64,000 nt of DNA from Lachnospiraceae bacterium (GTDB taxonomy: Bacteria > Bacillota > Clostridia > Lachnospirales > Lachnospiraceae), in contig JAFLTH010000003.1 of assembly GCA_022510525.1 (NCBI GenBank), forward strand, positions 16,217-80,216, written 5' to 3'. A program made the translations under genes and the position numbers. The notes under the pieces are model-generated. The model was not told the origin of the DNA, made no database searches, and saw nothing but the letters and a program-made list of their open reading frames with translations. This document shows, piece after piece, positions 38,719 to 48,270 of this stretch (positions are counted from its first letter, which is position 1; each line of letters starts with the position of its first letter).

Positions 38719-39916
38719 TGAAAAATATAAACTAAAAAATCGTCAAAAAACTACTAAAGGAGCAAAAAAAGATTTGAAAAACCAAATACCACAGATAGAT
38801 GACGCCGCTCTTCCGTATGCATACTGGCTGTACAATATAACAGGAGTGGGTCACAAAACAATCAATCATCTGATTACGCATATAGGTTCCCCGAAAACCA
38901 TTTACAATCTATCAGAGTCGGAACTTCTACCGTATCTGACAGAGCAGCAAAAGAGTAGAGGACTTGCAGAACGGATAATGAAGTTTAAGCAGAACCGGGA
39001 TATATGCAAAGAATATCAGGCGTTATTGAAAAAGAATATACATTTTACCTGCATAGGACATACCGATTATCCCCATAGGCTTGAAAATATCCCGGATGCA
39101 CCATATGGTCTCTATTACCGCGGAAGACTTCCAAAACAGGATAAACCCTCGGTCGCAATAATAGGAGCCAGAAGCTGTTCGGAGTACGGACGACATATGG
39201 CTGAGTACTTTGGAAGGGAGCTGGCACTGGCAGGAGTACAGATTATCAGCGGAATGGCGCGTGGAATAGACGGTATAGGTCAGAAAGAAGCACTGTTGGC
39301 CGGCGGGTATTCATTGGGCGTGATGGGTTGCGGAGTGGATATATGTTATCCCGATGAAAATAAAGAATTGTACGATACCTTATGCAGTCAAGGTGGCATC
39401 TGCTCCGAGTATCCTCCCGGGACGCTCCCGAAAAACACGCTTTTCCCGCCAAGGAACCGCATTATCAGTGCGCTGTCCGATATTGTGCTGGTAATTGAGG
39501 CCAAACATAGGAGCGGAACCCTGATTACGGTGGATATGGCCTTGGAACAGGGCAAAGAAGTCTATGCTCTTCCGGGTAGGATAACTGATGCCTTAAGCGA
39601 GGGCTGCAACCGCCTTATTCAGCAAGGCGCCGGAATTGCCGTTTCACCGCAGGATATGATACAAAGCCTTACGGAAAACATACCAAGTGTTATTTTATCA
39701 AAATCTACCAAACCATCTAATATATTCAATAAAACTCAATCGGAAATTATGAGCATTCTCGATTATTCCCCTCAATCCGTGGAAGTGATTAAACAACATA
39801 TGTTATCCAAATATGGCAATGATATATCGCTGCCGGAATTGATGAACCAGCTTGTTAAGCTGAGCCTGTACGGTGCGGCGAAGCAGATAAGTAATAGTTA
39901 TTTTGTGAAAGGGTAA
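38699..39916 (+). CDS. dprA: DNA-processing protein DprA
   Basis: 'VAIIGARSCSEYGRHMAEYFGRELALAGVQIISGMARGIDGIGQKEAL', 'FPPRNRIISALSDIVLVIEA'. Confidence 0.95.
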   Translation: MTSIGSSEKYKLKNRQKTTKGAKKDLKNQIPQIDDAALPYAYWLYNITGVGHKTINHLITHIGSPKTIYNLSESELLPYLTEQQKSRGLAERIMKFKQNRDICKEYQALLKKNIHFTCIGHTDYPHRLENIPDAPYGLYYRGRLPKQDKPSVAIIGARSCSEYGRHMAEYFGRELALAGVQIISGMARGIDGIGQKEALLAGGYSLGVMGCGVDICYPDENKELYDTLCSQGGICSEYPPGTLPKNTLFPPRNRIISALSDIVLVIEAKHRSGTLITVDMALEQGKEVYALPGRITDALSEGCNRLIQQGAGIAVSPQDMIQSLTENIPSVILSKSTKPSNIFNKTQSEIMSILDYSPQSVEVIKQHMLSKYGNDISLPELMNQLVKLSLYGAAKQISNSYFVKG

Positions 39917-39975
39917 TCTTTTCAATCTTTATTAAAAGTTAAACATATGTTATAATAAAAAATAAGGAGCATTGG

Positions 39976-40845
39976 ATGAAAAATACAAACATACAGTGGC
40001 ATCCTGGGTTTGTGGCGGCTATGAACTTGGAATTAAAACAAAATAGAGCCGATTTGATATTTGAAAAAGAATACAATCTGAATACGAAACCCTTGGAAAT
40101 CGATCTGCTGGTGATTAAGAAAAATACGGATATACGGATAGACAATGAAATAGGTCATATTTTCAGAGAACATAATATACTGGAATATAAGTCTCCGGAA
40201 GATCATATGGATATTGATACCTTTTATAAAGTAGGAGCTTATGCAAGTCTATATAAATCCTACGGAAATACCGTAGATTCAATAAAAGTAGAGGACATAA
40301 CGATATCACTTGTCAGGGAAAACAAACCGGATGGATTGTTCAGATATTTTGAAAAGAACCGCTACCTGGTATCAAATCCATATAATGGTATATATTATAT
40401 AGATGGAAATGTATTATTTCCAACACAGATAGTAGTTACCAAAGAACTTGACAAGTCTGCGCATATCTGGCTCGGAGCTCTGTCGAATAAATTAAAAAAG
40501 CAGAATATGCTGGAACTGCTTGAGAATATAAAACGGCTTACAGGTAAGATAGACAAGGAATTAGCGGATTCGGTTTTAGAAGTAAGCGTAGGTGCGAATA
40601 AGCAGGTTATAGAAGAATTGATAGGAGATGATAATATGTATCAGTCATTGATGGAAATTATGGAACCAAAACTTCTTATCAGGGAGAAAGAAGCAATAAA
40701 AGAGGGAATAAAAGAAGGATTAAAAAAAGGCATTCGGGTGACAGTAGATATTCTCCGTGATATGGGGCGTCAGGACGATGAGATTAAAACAATATTGACC
40801 GAGAAATATGAGATTTCGGCGGAGGAAGCTACAGAATATTTATGA
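39976..40845 (+). CDS. Putative PD-(D/E)XK nuclease-like protein of unknown function
   Basis: 'PLEIDLLVIKK...HNILEYKSPEDHMDIDTFYKVGAYASLYK' gives a D...ExK pattern; C-terminal charged 'KEAIKEGIKEGLKKGI' helix. Confidence 0.55.
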   Translation: MKNTNIQWHPGFVAAMNLELKQNRADLIFEKEYNLNTKPLEIDLLVIKKNTDIRIDNEIGHIFREHNILEYKSPEDHMDIDTFYKVGAYASLYKSYGNTVDSIKVEDITISLVRENKPDGLFRYFEKNRYLVSNPYNGIYYIDGNVLFPTQIVVTKELDKSAHIWLGALSNKLKKQNMLELLENIKRLTGKIDKELADSVLEVSVGANKQVIEELIGDDNMYQSLMEIMEPKLLIREKEAIKEGIKEGLKKGIRVTVDILRDMGRQDDEIKTILTEKYEISAEEATEYL

Positions 40846-40853
40846 TTAAAAGC

Positions 40854-42959
40854 TCACTCAAGCCGCATAGAATCAAATGCCACAGACAGTATTCTTGTAT
40901 CTTCATTGCTCCTGTCAAGCTGATTGGGGGTTACGGCATTGGGAAATACCATGCGGATTATCAGTTCATTATCTATTATCTTATCTTGAGGGATTGTTAT
41001 AGTATTATCGCTCCCTATGTCTGCGCTTGTGCATGTAACTGTTCCAACCCTGCTTCCGTTTGCATAAATCCTAATATTCTGCTCATCATTATATACTTTG
41101 GAATAAGTAAAATGAAAATCCAGATCCCCTTTTGTATAATCTGAAAGCTCAAAACATATGCTTAGTTCATTGCTTGCCGTTGCAGCATTGTCCTCCTTAT
41201 ACAGGCGGTAATTTATCTGCTCGGCATAGCTGTTATCAGTGGTATAATCAATATCTTCTCCCATAGAATAGGTGATGCGGTTGATGTTATATGGATCCCA
41301 TATCTGGTATTTGTCCAAATTATACAGTTCATACGGGACTATAAGCCTACAGTCTAAGTTATCGTACCATCCGTCGTCAACAGAGACTTGGTTACGGAAC
41401 ACCATAGAAATAGTGTGAAGTCTTTCAACATCGCTCTCTTCGGTAATATCATAAAATGAAGGACCATAGAATGAATAATCATCCATTACAGTGGACGCCA
41501 TTGTTGCCGTTAAATTTCTGAAATGTACAGGAGCGGAATTATATTCGAGTTCATGCGATTCTTCAGGAAGCTTTATCAAAAATGCCGGATTGGTTTCCGG
41601 ATTATCTACTTCATGACGTCCGTGGTCGCCTGTAATGATAACGGTGCTTGAATCATATACTCCAAGTCTCTTCATTTCATCAATGTACATTGTTATTTCT
41701 TTCATGACACCTTGAAGCTGCTGCTGTTCGGTAACGGAGCCGCGTGCTGCCGGTTCAAGGTTTTCATCTGTGCGATATGGGGTGTGAACACCGTTAATAT
41801 GATATAAGCGGTAGGCTTTTTCGTAATTGACTTGAAGTTCACCTGCATCCAGCATATCATGATAAAATTTGTAATTATCAATTTCATAAGAGTTATCTGC
41901 GTTTGTAATTGCATTAGTCAGTTCATCTGTGGATAATAAGAAATATTTTTTTAAGAATTGCGGAAACAGATAAAAATCCACCAGTTTATATAGTTGTCCG
42001 GCAAACTCAGAATAATCGTCTATGTAATTGTTGACAGTAATCCCATAGTTCTTTGCAATGCCTTCCTTGATGTATGAAGCATACTTTAGATGCGAAAAAA
42101 TGCGTACATCATAACCGTTTTCATTCAGATAATCGAAAAAAGGAGTCTCCTGCCATATTTCCCTTCTGTATTCATCTATCGGCTGCAGCGGGTCGCGTTC
42201 TTTTCCGGTTAGGATCATTGGTATAGCGAGTTCGGTCTGTGCGCCGCCGGAGACTACGCGGTCGAAAAAAGTAAAATCATCTAATTGTCCGTTAGGATAT
42301 ACGTCTGATGTGATATATTCTTCAAGTACAGAACCCTGCAGGGTATCAACTACAAATATAACAATGTTTTCTTCCGAACCAATCGTAAACTCACCCTCTT
42401 TGGAGAATCCATGATTAGCCTCAAAAGGAAGTTTGAAGGTAAATATAAGCACAATAAGTGATATTATCTGTACCACACTTAAAAAGTTGGCAATATATCC
42501 TATAATGCGTTCTGCTTTTTCCTTATAACGGAAAGTCAGGCCAAGTATTGTTAGAATACATATCGCCCAGAAACATATACTTATTACTCCGGTGCCGGAA
42601 TAATACGACCAGTTAATATCTGCACCATCCAATGAATGAATCTGCGGATTCAAGAAATTTCTTTGGACATATGCACAAAGTGAAATGGCAAATATAAATG
42701 CAATATAGTAAGTAACGCTTTTGGAATCAGTAATGAATAAAGCAGCCAGATTTAAGAATAGATAAAGAAATACCGCAATACACAGTATTATAGGAACAAT
42801 CTTTATGTAGCTGAGAAGAAACTCTTTTATATTTGCTACAAATAATGAGCTTGGCGTAAAAATGGCATATGTAACTGTCAGAAGTGTTGTTGACGGCAGC
42901 AGACGCCTAAGCATCTGCTTAACTGTATTCTTATCCATATTACGCATATTAATAACCAT
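40854..42959 (-). CDS. Sulfatase / alkaline-phosphatase-superfamily membrane protein
   Basis: N-terminal TM segments, then 'NIVIFVVDTLQGSVLEEY' and 'STVIITGDHGRHE'. Confidence 0.75.
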   Translation of the reverse strand: MVINMRNMDKNTVKQMLRRLLPSTTLLTVTYAIFTPSSLFVANIKEFLLSYIKIVPIILCIAVFLYLFLNLAALFITDSKSVTYYIAFIFAISLCAYVQRNFLNPQIHSLDGADINWSYYSGTGVISICFWAICILTILGLTFRYKEKAERIIGYIANFLSVVQIISLIVLIFTFKLPFEANHGFSKEGEFTIGSEENIVIFVVDTLQGSVLEEYITSDVYPNGQLDDFTFFDRVVSGGAQTELAIPMILTGKERDPLQPIDEYRREIWQETPFFDYLNENGYDVRIFSHLKYASYIKEGIAKNYGITVNNYIDDYSEFAGQLYKLVDFYLFPQFLKKYFLLSTDELTNAITNADNSYEIDNYKFYHDMLDAGELQVNYEKAYRLYHINGVHTPYRTDENLEPAARGSVTEQQQLQGVMKEITMYIDEMKRLGVYDSSTVIITGDHGRHEVDNPETNPAFLIKLPEESHELEYNSAPVHFRNLTATMASTVMDDYSFYGPSFYDITEESDVERLHTISMVFRNQVSVDDGWYDNLDCRLIVPYELYNLDKYQIWDPYNINRITYSMGEDIDYTTDNSYAEQINYRLYKEDNAATASNELSICFELSDYTKGDLDFHFTYSKVYNDEQNIRIYANGSRVGTVTCTSADIGSDNTITIPQDKIIDNELIIRMVFPNAVTPNQLDRSNEDTRILSVAFDSMRLE

Positions 42960-43025
42960 GCCCTTCTCATTTTTAATTTCACACTATTTTAGCAAAATTT
43001 ATAATTTATTTCAATTCAAATCATT

Positions 43026-43206
43026 AGGGAGCCCACTCGTGGCTCCCTTTACTTGGTTGCAATAATTTCTTTAGCATACATCCAAAGAAAAATTGTAGTA
43101 TTATTATATGTTTTGAAAAAGATACTATGTATGGACAAAAATAAAGGGAACTCACTCGTAGTTCCCTTAATTGAAGAATTATACTGATACCCCGCTCGTG
43201 AGTATC
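43026..43206. repeat. Three short hairpins with a shared CTCGT loop core
   Basis: AGGGAGCC-CACTCGT-GGCTCCCT (43026-43048), AAGGGAAC-TCACTCGTA-GTTCCCTT (43144-43168), GATAC-CCCGCTCGTGA-GTATC (43186-43206). Confidence 0.65.
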
Positions 43207-43560
43207 TTTCTTGTATTCTTATGCTAACATAAAAAAAGTGACTTGTCCACTTTTATTTTAGTGGAAACAGCTGACACTATCAATTTTCCCCTTAACCCAC
43301 AAATTTTTATCAAAAATTACACATTTTTATTCAGAAAAGCATAAAAAATCTGCATTTTGACTATAAAAAAACTTGCAAGAACCTTAATAAAATGTTATGA
43401 TGTTATAAACAAAACTAAAATTGTCATTAAATTCCTATAAAGTATTTAGATTATAAAAATATACTTTAGCAGGTTAACGCATAACATAATATTATAGATT
43501 ACATAGTTATAGACATTATAAATATACACGAAAATACTAAACAAAACGGAGGTTCCCTGC

Positions 43561-44775
43561 ATGGCGGAATGGGGATATGTCGCTATTAATCCAAGCGGCA
43601 AGGAAGTGAAAGGCTCTAAGACGGCCGAAAGTGCGGATCAGGTAAGCAGAGATTTAAAGAATCAGGGTCTCACTGTCCTTGAAGTCAAGGAACAGAGCGT
43701 ACTTAACAAGGAAATCAATTTTGAAATCGGCGGCAAGCCTACGCCCCGTGATCTGGGTGTGTTCTGTAGGCAGTTTGCAAGTATTACACGTGCCGGCGTT
43801 ACAATTGTTCAAGCACTTCAGATGCTGGCGGAGCAGACCGAGAATAAGAGGATGCAAAGAGCCCTGCTGGCAGTCAGGGCGGACGTGGAAAAGGGTGAAA
43901 CCTTTGCGGATTCCCTTGCCCTGCATATGGATGTATTTCCCGAACTTTTGATACAGATGGCAAGAGCCGGTGAGGCTTCCGGTAGTCTGGAAATCTCAAT
44001 GGAACGTATGGCAACCCAGTTTGAGCGTTCATCCAAGACACAGGCACTTGTTAAGAAAGCGATGATTTATCCTATCGTGGTTGCTATTGTTGCCGTTGTT
44101 GTTGTTATTATCATGCTGGTTGTCGTTATTCCGGCATACACGGATATGTTTGAACAGCTCGACACCGAACTGCCCGGCATCACGCTGGCGGTTGTTGCCG
44201 TGAGTGATTTCATACAGGCATACTGGTTCATACTGGCTCCGGTTGTAGCAGGCATTATTTTTGGAATCAAGGTATTTTCCACTACATATACAGGTAAGCA
44301 TTTATTTGGTAAACTTGCGTTGAAGATTCCTGCAATTGCCAATCTGGTTACAAAGAGTGCTGCGGCAAGTATGGCGAGAACCTTAAGCACACTGCTTTCG
44401 TCCGGTGTGCCGCTTATAGAAGCGGTGGATATCGTATCCGAAACCATGACCAATATCTGGTTTAAAGAGGCGTTAAAAGACGCGGTACAGCAGATTATGG
44501 TAGGTACACCACTTTCACAGCCTGTACAGGCCTGCGGATTATTCCCGCCTATGGTTCATCATATGTTACGTATCGGTGAGGAAGCCGGTTCCACCGAGGA
44601 AATGCTCGACAGGCTGGCTGACTATTACGAAGAAGAAGTTGAGATGGCCGTGCAGTCATTGATGGCAGCGATGGAGCCTATGATCATCATCGTACTGGCA
44701 GGTATAGTCGGAGTTCTGCTTGGATCGGTTATGGCGCCGATGGTAACGATGTACTCTGCACTGGATAACCTGTAA
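43561..44775 (+). CDS. pilC: Type IV pilus inner-membrane platform protein PilC
   Basis: 'LGVFCRQFASITRAGVTIVQALQML', 'MARTLSTLLSSGVPLIEAVDIV', 'MVHHMLRIGEEAGSTEEMLDRLADYYEEEVE'. Confidence 0.95.
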   Translation: MAEWGYVAINPSGKEVKGSKTAESADQVSRDLKNQGLTVLEVKEQSVLNKEINFEIGGKPTPRDLGVFCRQFASITRAGVTIVQALQMLAEQTENKRMQRALLAVRADVEKGETFADSLALHMDVFPELLIQMARAGEASGSLEISMERMATQFERSSKTQALVKKAMIYPIVVAIVAVVVVIIMLVVVIPAYTDMFEQLDTELPGITLAVVAVSDFIQAYWFILAPVVAGIIFGIKVFSTTYTGKHLFGKLALKIPAIANLVTKSAAASMARTLSTLLSSGVPLIEAVDIVSETMTNIWFKEALKDAVQQIMVGTPLSQPVQACGLFPPMVHHMLRIGEEAGSTEEMLDRLADYYEEEVEMAVQSLMAAMEPMIIIVLAGIVGVLLGSVMAPMVTMYSALDNL

Positions 44776-44905
44776 GATTAAGAAACTACATAAAAGAACC
44801 GATATATATAATAAAGAATATTATTATATTAATGCCAACCCCAAATAGCAATATAAAACAACGCCAGTTATTTAAAGAAATGAGAAATAACCATCAAACC
44901 CCGAA

Positions 44906-44943
44906 TTAACCACGTCTGTAAGTAGGGAGGCAGCCGTGATTAA
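44906..44943 (+). promoter_or_regulatory. Hairpin in the leader between pilC and the pilin gene
   Basis: TTAACCACG / CGTGATTAA stem (8/9) with AGTAGGGAGG in the loop. Confidence 0.4.
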
Positions 44944-44990
44944 GATATAAGCAACTAAAGGCTTAAATTTATTAAAAAAGGAGAGAGAAT

Positions 44991-45488
44991 ATGAAAAAGG
45001 AAATGAATAACAAAGGTTTTTCACTTGTCGAGCTGATTATCGTTATTGCCATCATGGTAATCCTGGTAGCAGTTCTGGCACCTCAGTATCTTCGTTATGT
45101 TGAGAAGTCAAGAGTTTCAACAGACGTTCAGACTGCAGTTGAATTTATCAACGCTTGTCAGGTATTGGCATCTGATCCTGAAGCTGATTTAACAGGAACT
45201 TCTTACACAATAACAAGTGCTGCTAATAGCGGAACTATTACAGTTGATCCTACTTTATCAACCAAATTAACAGACTTAGGTATGATGGACAGCACATCTA
45301 TATCTGCTGCAAAATTCCAGTCTACAGCATATAAGAACACAGCTATTACAATTGAGTTAAAGTATGATCTTCCTGCTACTGGAGCTACTGAGAAAATTTG
45401 GTTTGTAAAATGTACTGGTATTGATGTTTCAGGTGCTATACCTAGTAGTACACCTGGCGGTGGCGGTGGCGGCGGCGGAACCACCTAA
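44991..45488 (+). CDS. Type IV pilin (probable major pilin) with a polyglycine C-terminus
   Basis: Prepilin motif 'NNKGFSLVELIIVIAIMVILVAVLAPQYLRYVEKSR'; C-terminus PGGGGGGGGTT; RBS AAGGAGAGAG. Confidence 0.92.
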   Translation: MKKEMNNKGFSLVELIIVIAIMVILVAVLAPQYLRYVEKSRVSTDVQTAVEFINACQVLASDPEADLTGTSYTITSAANSGTITVDPTLSTKLTDLGMMDSTSISAAKFQSTAYKNTAITIELKYDLPATGATEKIWFVKCTGIDVSGAIPSSTPGGGGGGGGTT

Positions 45489-45510
45489 TAGTTTCCGTCA
45501 ACCAACGTAC

Positions 45511-45667
45511 ATAGTCATCTAATCCCTAAAGAGGGCTATGTAAAAATCATAAACTAGACATCAGTCATTACCCTACTCCCGGTCAATATTGGCTGGGGGT
45601 GGGTAGAAACTGACATAAGCTTAAAGAGAGTTATCCCTAAGATTTTACGGTTTTAGGTACACTCTCT
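45511..45667 (+). promoter_or_regulatory. Cluster of three hairpins in the pilin-pilD intergenic region
   Basis: CATAG..CTATG (45511-45541); TCAGTcatTACCCtACTCCCGGTC..GGCTGGGGGTGGGTAgaaACTGA (45561-45613); AGAGAGT..ACTCTCT (45625-45667). Confidence 0.6.
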
Positions 45668-45692
45668 AATACCGTTTAAAAGGACGAACACT

Positions 45693-46445
45693 ATGCGTGA
45701 GGCAATACTTCTTTACATAACCATATTTCTGTTTGGAATTGTATTCGGCAGTTTCATGAATGTATGCATCTACCGGATTCCCAAGAAAGAAGATATTGTA
45801 AAAACAAGGTCTCACTGCATGAGCTGCGGATATGTACTGAAATGGTATGATCTCATACCTCTTTTCAGTTATATCTTCCTTGGCGGTAAATGCCGTAAAT
45901 GCAAGACTAAGCTCTCTGCTCAGTATCCACTGATTGAAGCGGCTAACGGACTTGCATGGCTTATAATCGTTCTGATTAACGGGGTAAACGTAGAATCCCT
46001 ACTCTACTGTGTTCTTACATCCGCTCTTATTACACTCAGTGTGATTGATTTCAGAACATATGAAATCCCGCTTGGGATTAATATATTTATACTGGCGATA
46101 GGGCTGGTTAGACTCATAACAGACTATTCTAACTGGCTGTCATATCTGATCGGCTTCTTTTCCGTCAGTGTATTCCTGACTATTCTTTATTATGCGACCG
46201 GTGGACGTGCAATAGGTGGCGGCGACGTCAAGCTGATGGCGGTCTGTGGTCTTGTTTTGGGATGGAAACTGACAGTGCTGTCATTTTTCTTGGGGTGCAT
46301 TTTAGGCGCCATCATTCATCTTATGAGGATGAAAATAAGCGGTGAAAGTCATGTGCTTGCTATGGGGCCCTACCTTTCTATGGGGATGGTCATAGCAATG
46401 CTATGGGGTAATCAAATGATAAATTGGTATTTCCAATTTTTATAG
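45693..46445 (+). CDS. pilD: Prepilin peptidase
   Basis: 'FGSFMNVCIYRIP', CMSC..CRKC zinc motif, 'GGGDVKLMA'. Confidence 0.94.
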   Translation: MREAILLYITIFLFGIVFGSFMNVCIYRIPKKEDIVKTRSHCMSCGYVLKWYDLIPLFSYIFLGGKCRKCKTKLSAQYPLIEAANGLAWLIIVLINGVNVESLLYCVLTSALITLSVIDFRTYEIPLGINIFILAIGLVRLITDYSNWLSYLIGFFSVSVFLTILYYATGGRAIGGGDVKLMAVCGLVLGWKLTVLSFFLGCILGAIIHLMRMKISGESHVLAMGPYLSMGMVIAMLWGNQMINWYFQFL

Positions 46446-46540
46446 ATTTAATCAGACTTGACTATACACCTGCTGGGATTATTTTCTATGCAGGTTTTTA
46501 TATTATAGATTAGATATATAGATTAAGGAGGACACAATTC

Positions 46541-48259
46541 ATGGCTGGCAAGGTGCTCAGTATAGAAGTTGGTTATTTATTTACAAGGGTCTGCGAGGTG
46601 GATTACAGATCCAAGACCCCTAAGGTATATAAGAGATTCACGGTTCCGACGCTGCAGGGCGTTATGAATGACGGTGCGGTCGATCCGGATTCACACTATT
46701 TGGAGGGTCTGCGCAGCGGTTTGCGTGAATTTGGTATTAAGTCCAAACAGGTGGTTTTTACACTTGCTTCTACCAAGATTGCTACCCGTGAGGTTGTAGT
46801 TCCTTTTGTTAAAGAGAATCGTCTCGGAAGTATGGTTAAGGCGAATGCTTCCGAGTATTTTCCGGTGGATTTGAGCCAGTATGAGATAGCCTACAGTGTT
46901 ATGGATGTTTTAGGCAACAAGGCGGAGGGACAGCAGTACAAACTGATGGTTCTTGCCATTCCGTCCAATATTCTGGAGGGTTACTATAAACTGGCGGCTT
47001 CGTTGAGACTCGAAGTTGCGGCATTTGACTATGCCGGCACCAGCTTATACAGAGTTATGAAATCGGAATGTGCCGCCGGCACACATATGGTTGCCAAGAT
47101 AGATGAGCGCTCCACTATGATCATGGTTATAAAAGAAGAACAGATTGTATTTACCAGAAATATCTCCTACGGTGTGGAGGACGCACTGCAGGCAGTTATG
47201 GAAAGTGTGGCCTGGGGTAATATCCGTACTATGCGGCAGGCCTTGCAGGTAATTGAAACGTACCAATGTATAGATCTTACAGTGCGGGAAGACGATGCAA
47301 GACCGATTTCGGCATCCCTTGAGGAAACCGCGCAGATTAATGTGACGGAAGCACTGGTTCCGCTGATATCCGGTATGTCGAGGGTTATTGACTATTATTC
47401 GGCACAGAGCGGCTCGTCTCCGATTGACAATGTGTATATTACAGGTGTTGGTTCTAACTTCTTAGGCATAGACGAACTTTTAAGCCGGGAAATAGACCAC
47501 CCGATAACAATAGTTAGAAAAGTAAGCGGTATGAACCTTGAGAGATACTTCAAAGAATCCTTCTTCGGTGAATACCTCTCCTGTATCGGAGCTTCCATTG
47601 CACCTCTTGGTCTTTTGAAAGATGAGGAAAAGAGGAAAAGGACTCAGGTGGAGCTGCTTCCCGATAAAAACAGCGTTATGGTCATTTCTATTGTAGTATG
47701 CGTCGGAGGTATTTTGATTGGTGCGGCTATGGCGGCGATTTCCATACTCAGTTACAATGAAGCGCTGACTGAACAGAAGCAGATGCAGAACAGGATAACA
47801 CAGCTTGAACCTGTGGAGAATATATATAAAGAGTATTTACAGCAGCAATACACCTATAATAAACTTACATATTTCCAGAACAGTACGGTGACTCCAAACG
47901 AGGAACTTGTGGCATTTATAGAAGAGATGGAAGAGAAGATGCCTGCATCTTTGCATGTACAGTCCTTTGATGCCAATTTGGAAGGTGTGACCATGTCGCT
48001 TACGGTTGAAAACAAAGACGATGCCGCATGGCTGATTCAGAAGTTCCGTACATTTGATACTATTGAAACGGTCGGAGTGTCCAGCATCACCGATACCGGT
48101 GCCCTGATGGACGGTCAGGTTGTACAGGAAGAACCGGTGGTAAGTCTGACTGTTGTGCTTACTTATAGAGCCAGTGAAGCACAGGCAGCTATAGATGCAG
48201 CCAATGAGGCTGCGGCACAGGCGGCGGCTGAGGCAGCTGCAGCAACCCAGACTGAATAG
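46541..48259 (+). CDS. pilM: PilM-PilN-like fusion protein (572 aa)
   Basis: N-terminal PilM-like actin fold 'LSIEVGYLFTRVCEVDY'; then a TM segment 'VMVISIVVCVGGILIGAAMAAISIL' and a coiled-coil/ferredoxin-like PilN-type C-terminus. Confidence 0.8.
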   Translation: MAGKVLSIEVGYLFTRVCEVDYRSKTPKVYKRFTVPTLQGVMNDGAVDPDSHYLEGLRSGLREFGIKSKQVVFTLASTKIATREVVVPFVKENRLGSMVKANASEYFPVDLSQYEIAYSVMDVLGNKAEGQQYKLMVLAIPSNILEGYYKLAASLRLEVAAFDYAGTSLYRVMKSECAAGTHMVAKIDERSTMIMVIKEEQIVFTRNISYGVEDALQAVMESVAWGNIRTMRQALQVIETYQCIDLTVREDDARPISASLEETAQINVTEALVPLISGMSRVIDYYSAQSGSSPIDNVYITGVGSNFLGIDELLSREIDHPITIVRKVSGMNLERYFKESFFGEYLSCIGASIAPLGLLKDEEKRKRTQVELLPDKNSVMVISIVVCVGGILIGAAMAAISILSYNEALTEQKQMQNRITQLEPVENIYKEYLQQQYTYNKLTYFQNSTVTPNEELVAFIEEMEEKMPASLHVQSFDANLEGVTMSLTVENKDDAAWLIQKFRTFDTIETVGVSSITDTGALMDGQVVQEEPVVSLTVVLTYRASEAQAAIDAANEAAAQAAAEAAAATQTE

Positions 48260-48270
48260 TATAGGAGGGC

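Noticed and set aside
44776-44990. Possible c-di-GMP riboswitch in the pilin leader
   Set aside because: I could not align the conserved GEMM-I or c-di-GMP-II core sequences; kept only as an unclassified structured leader.
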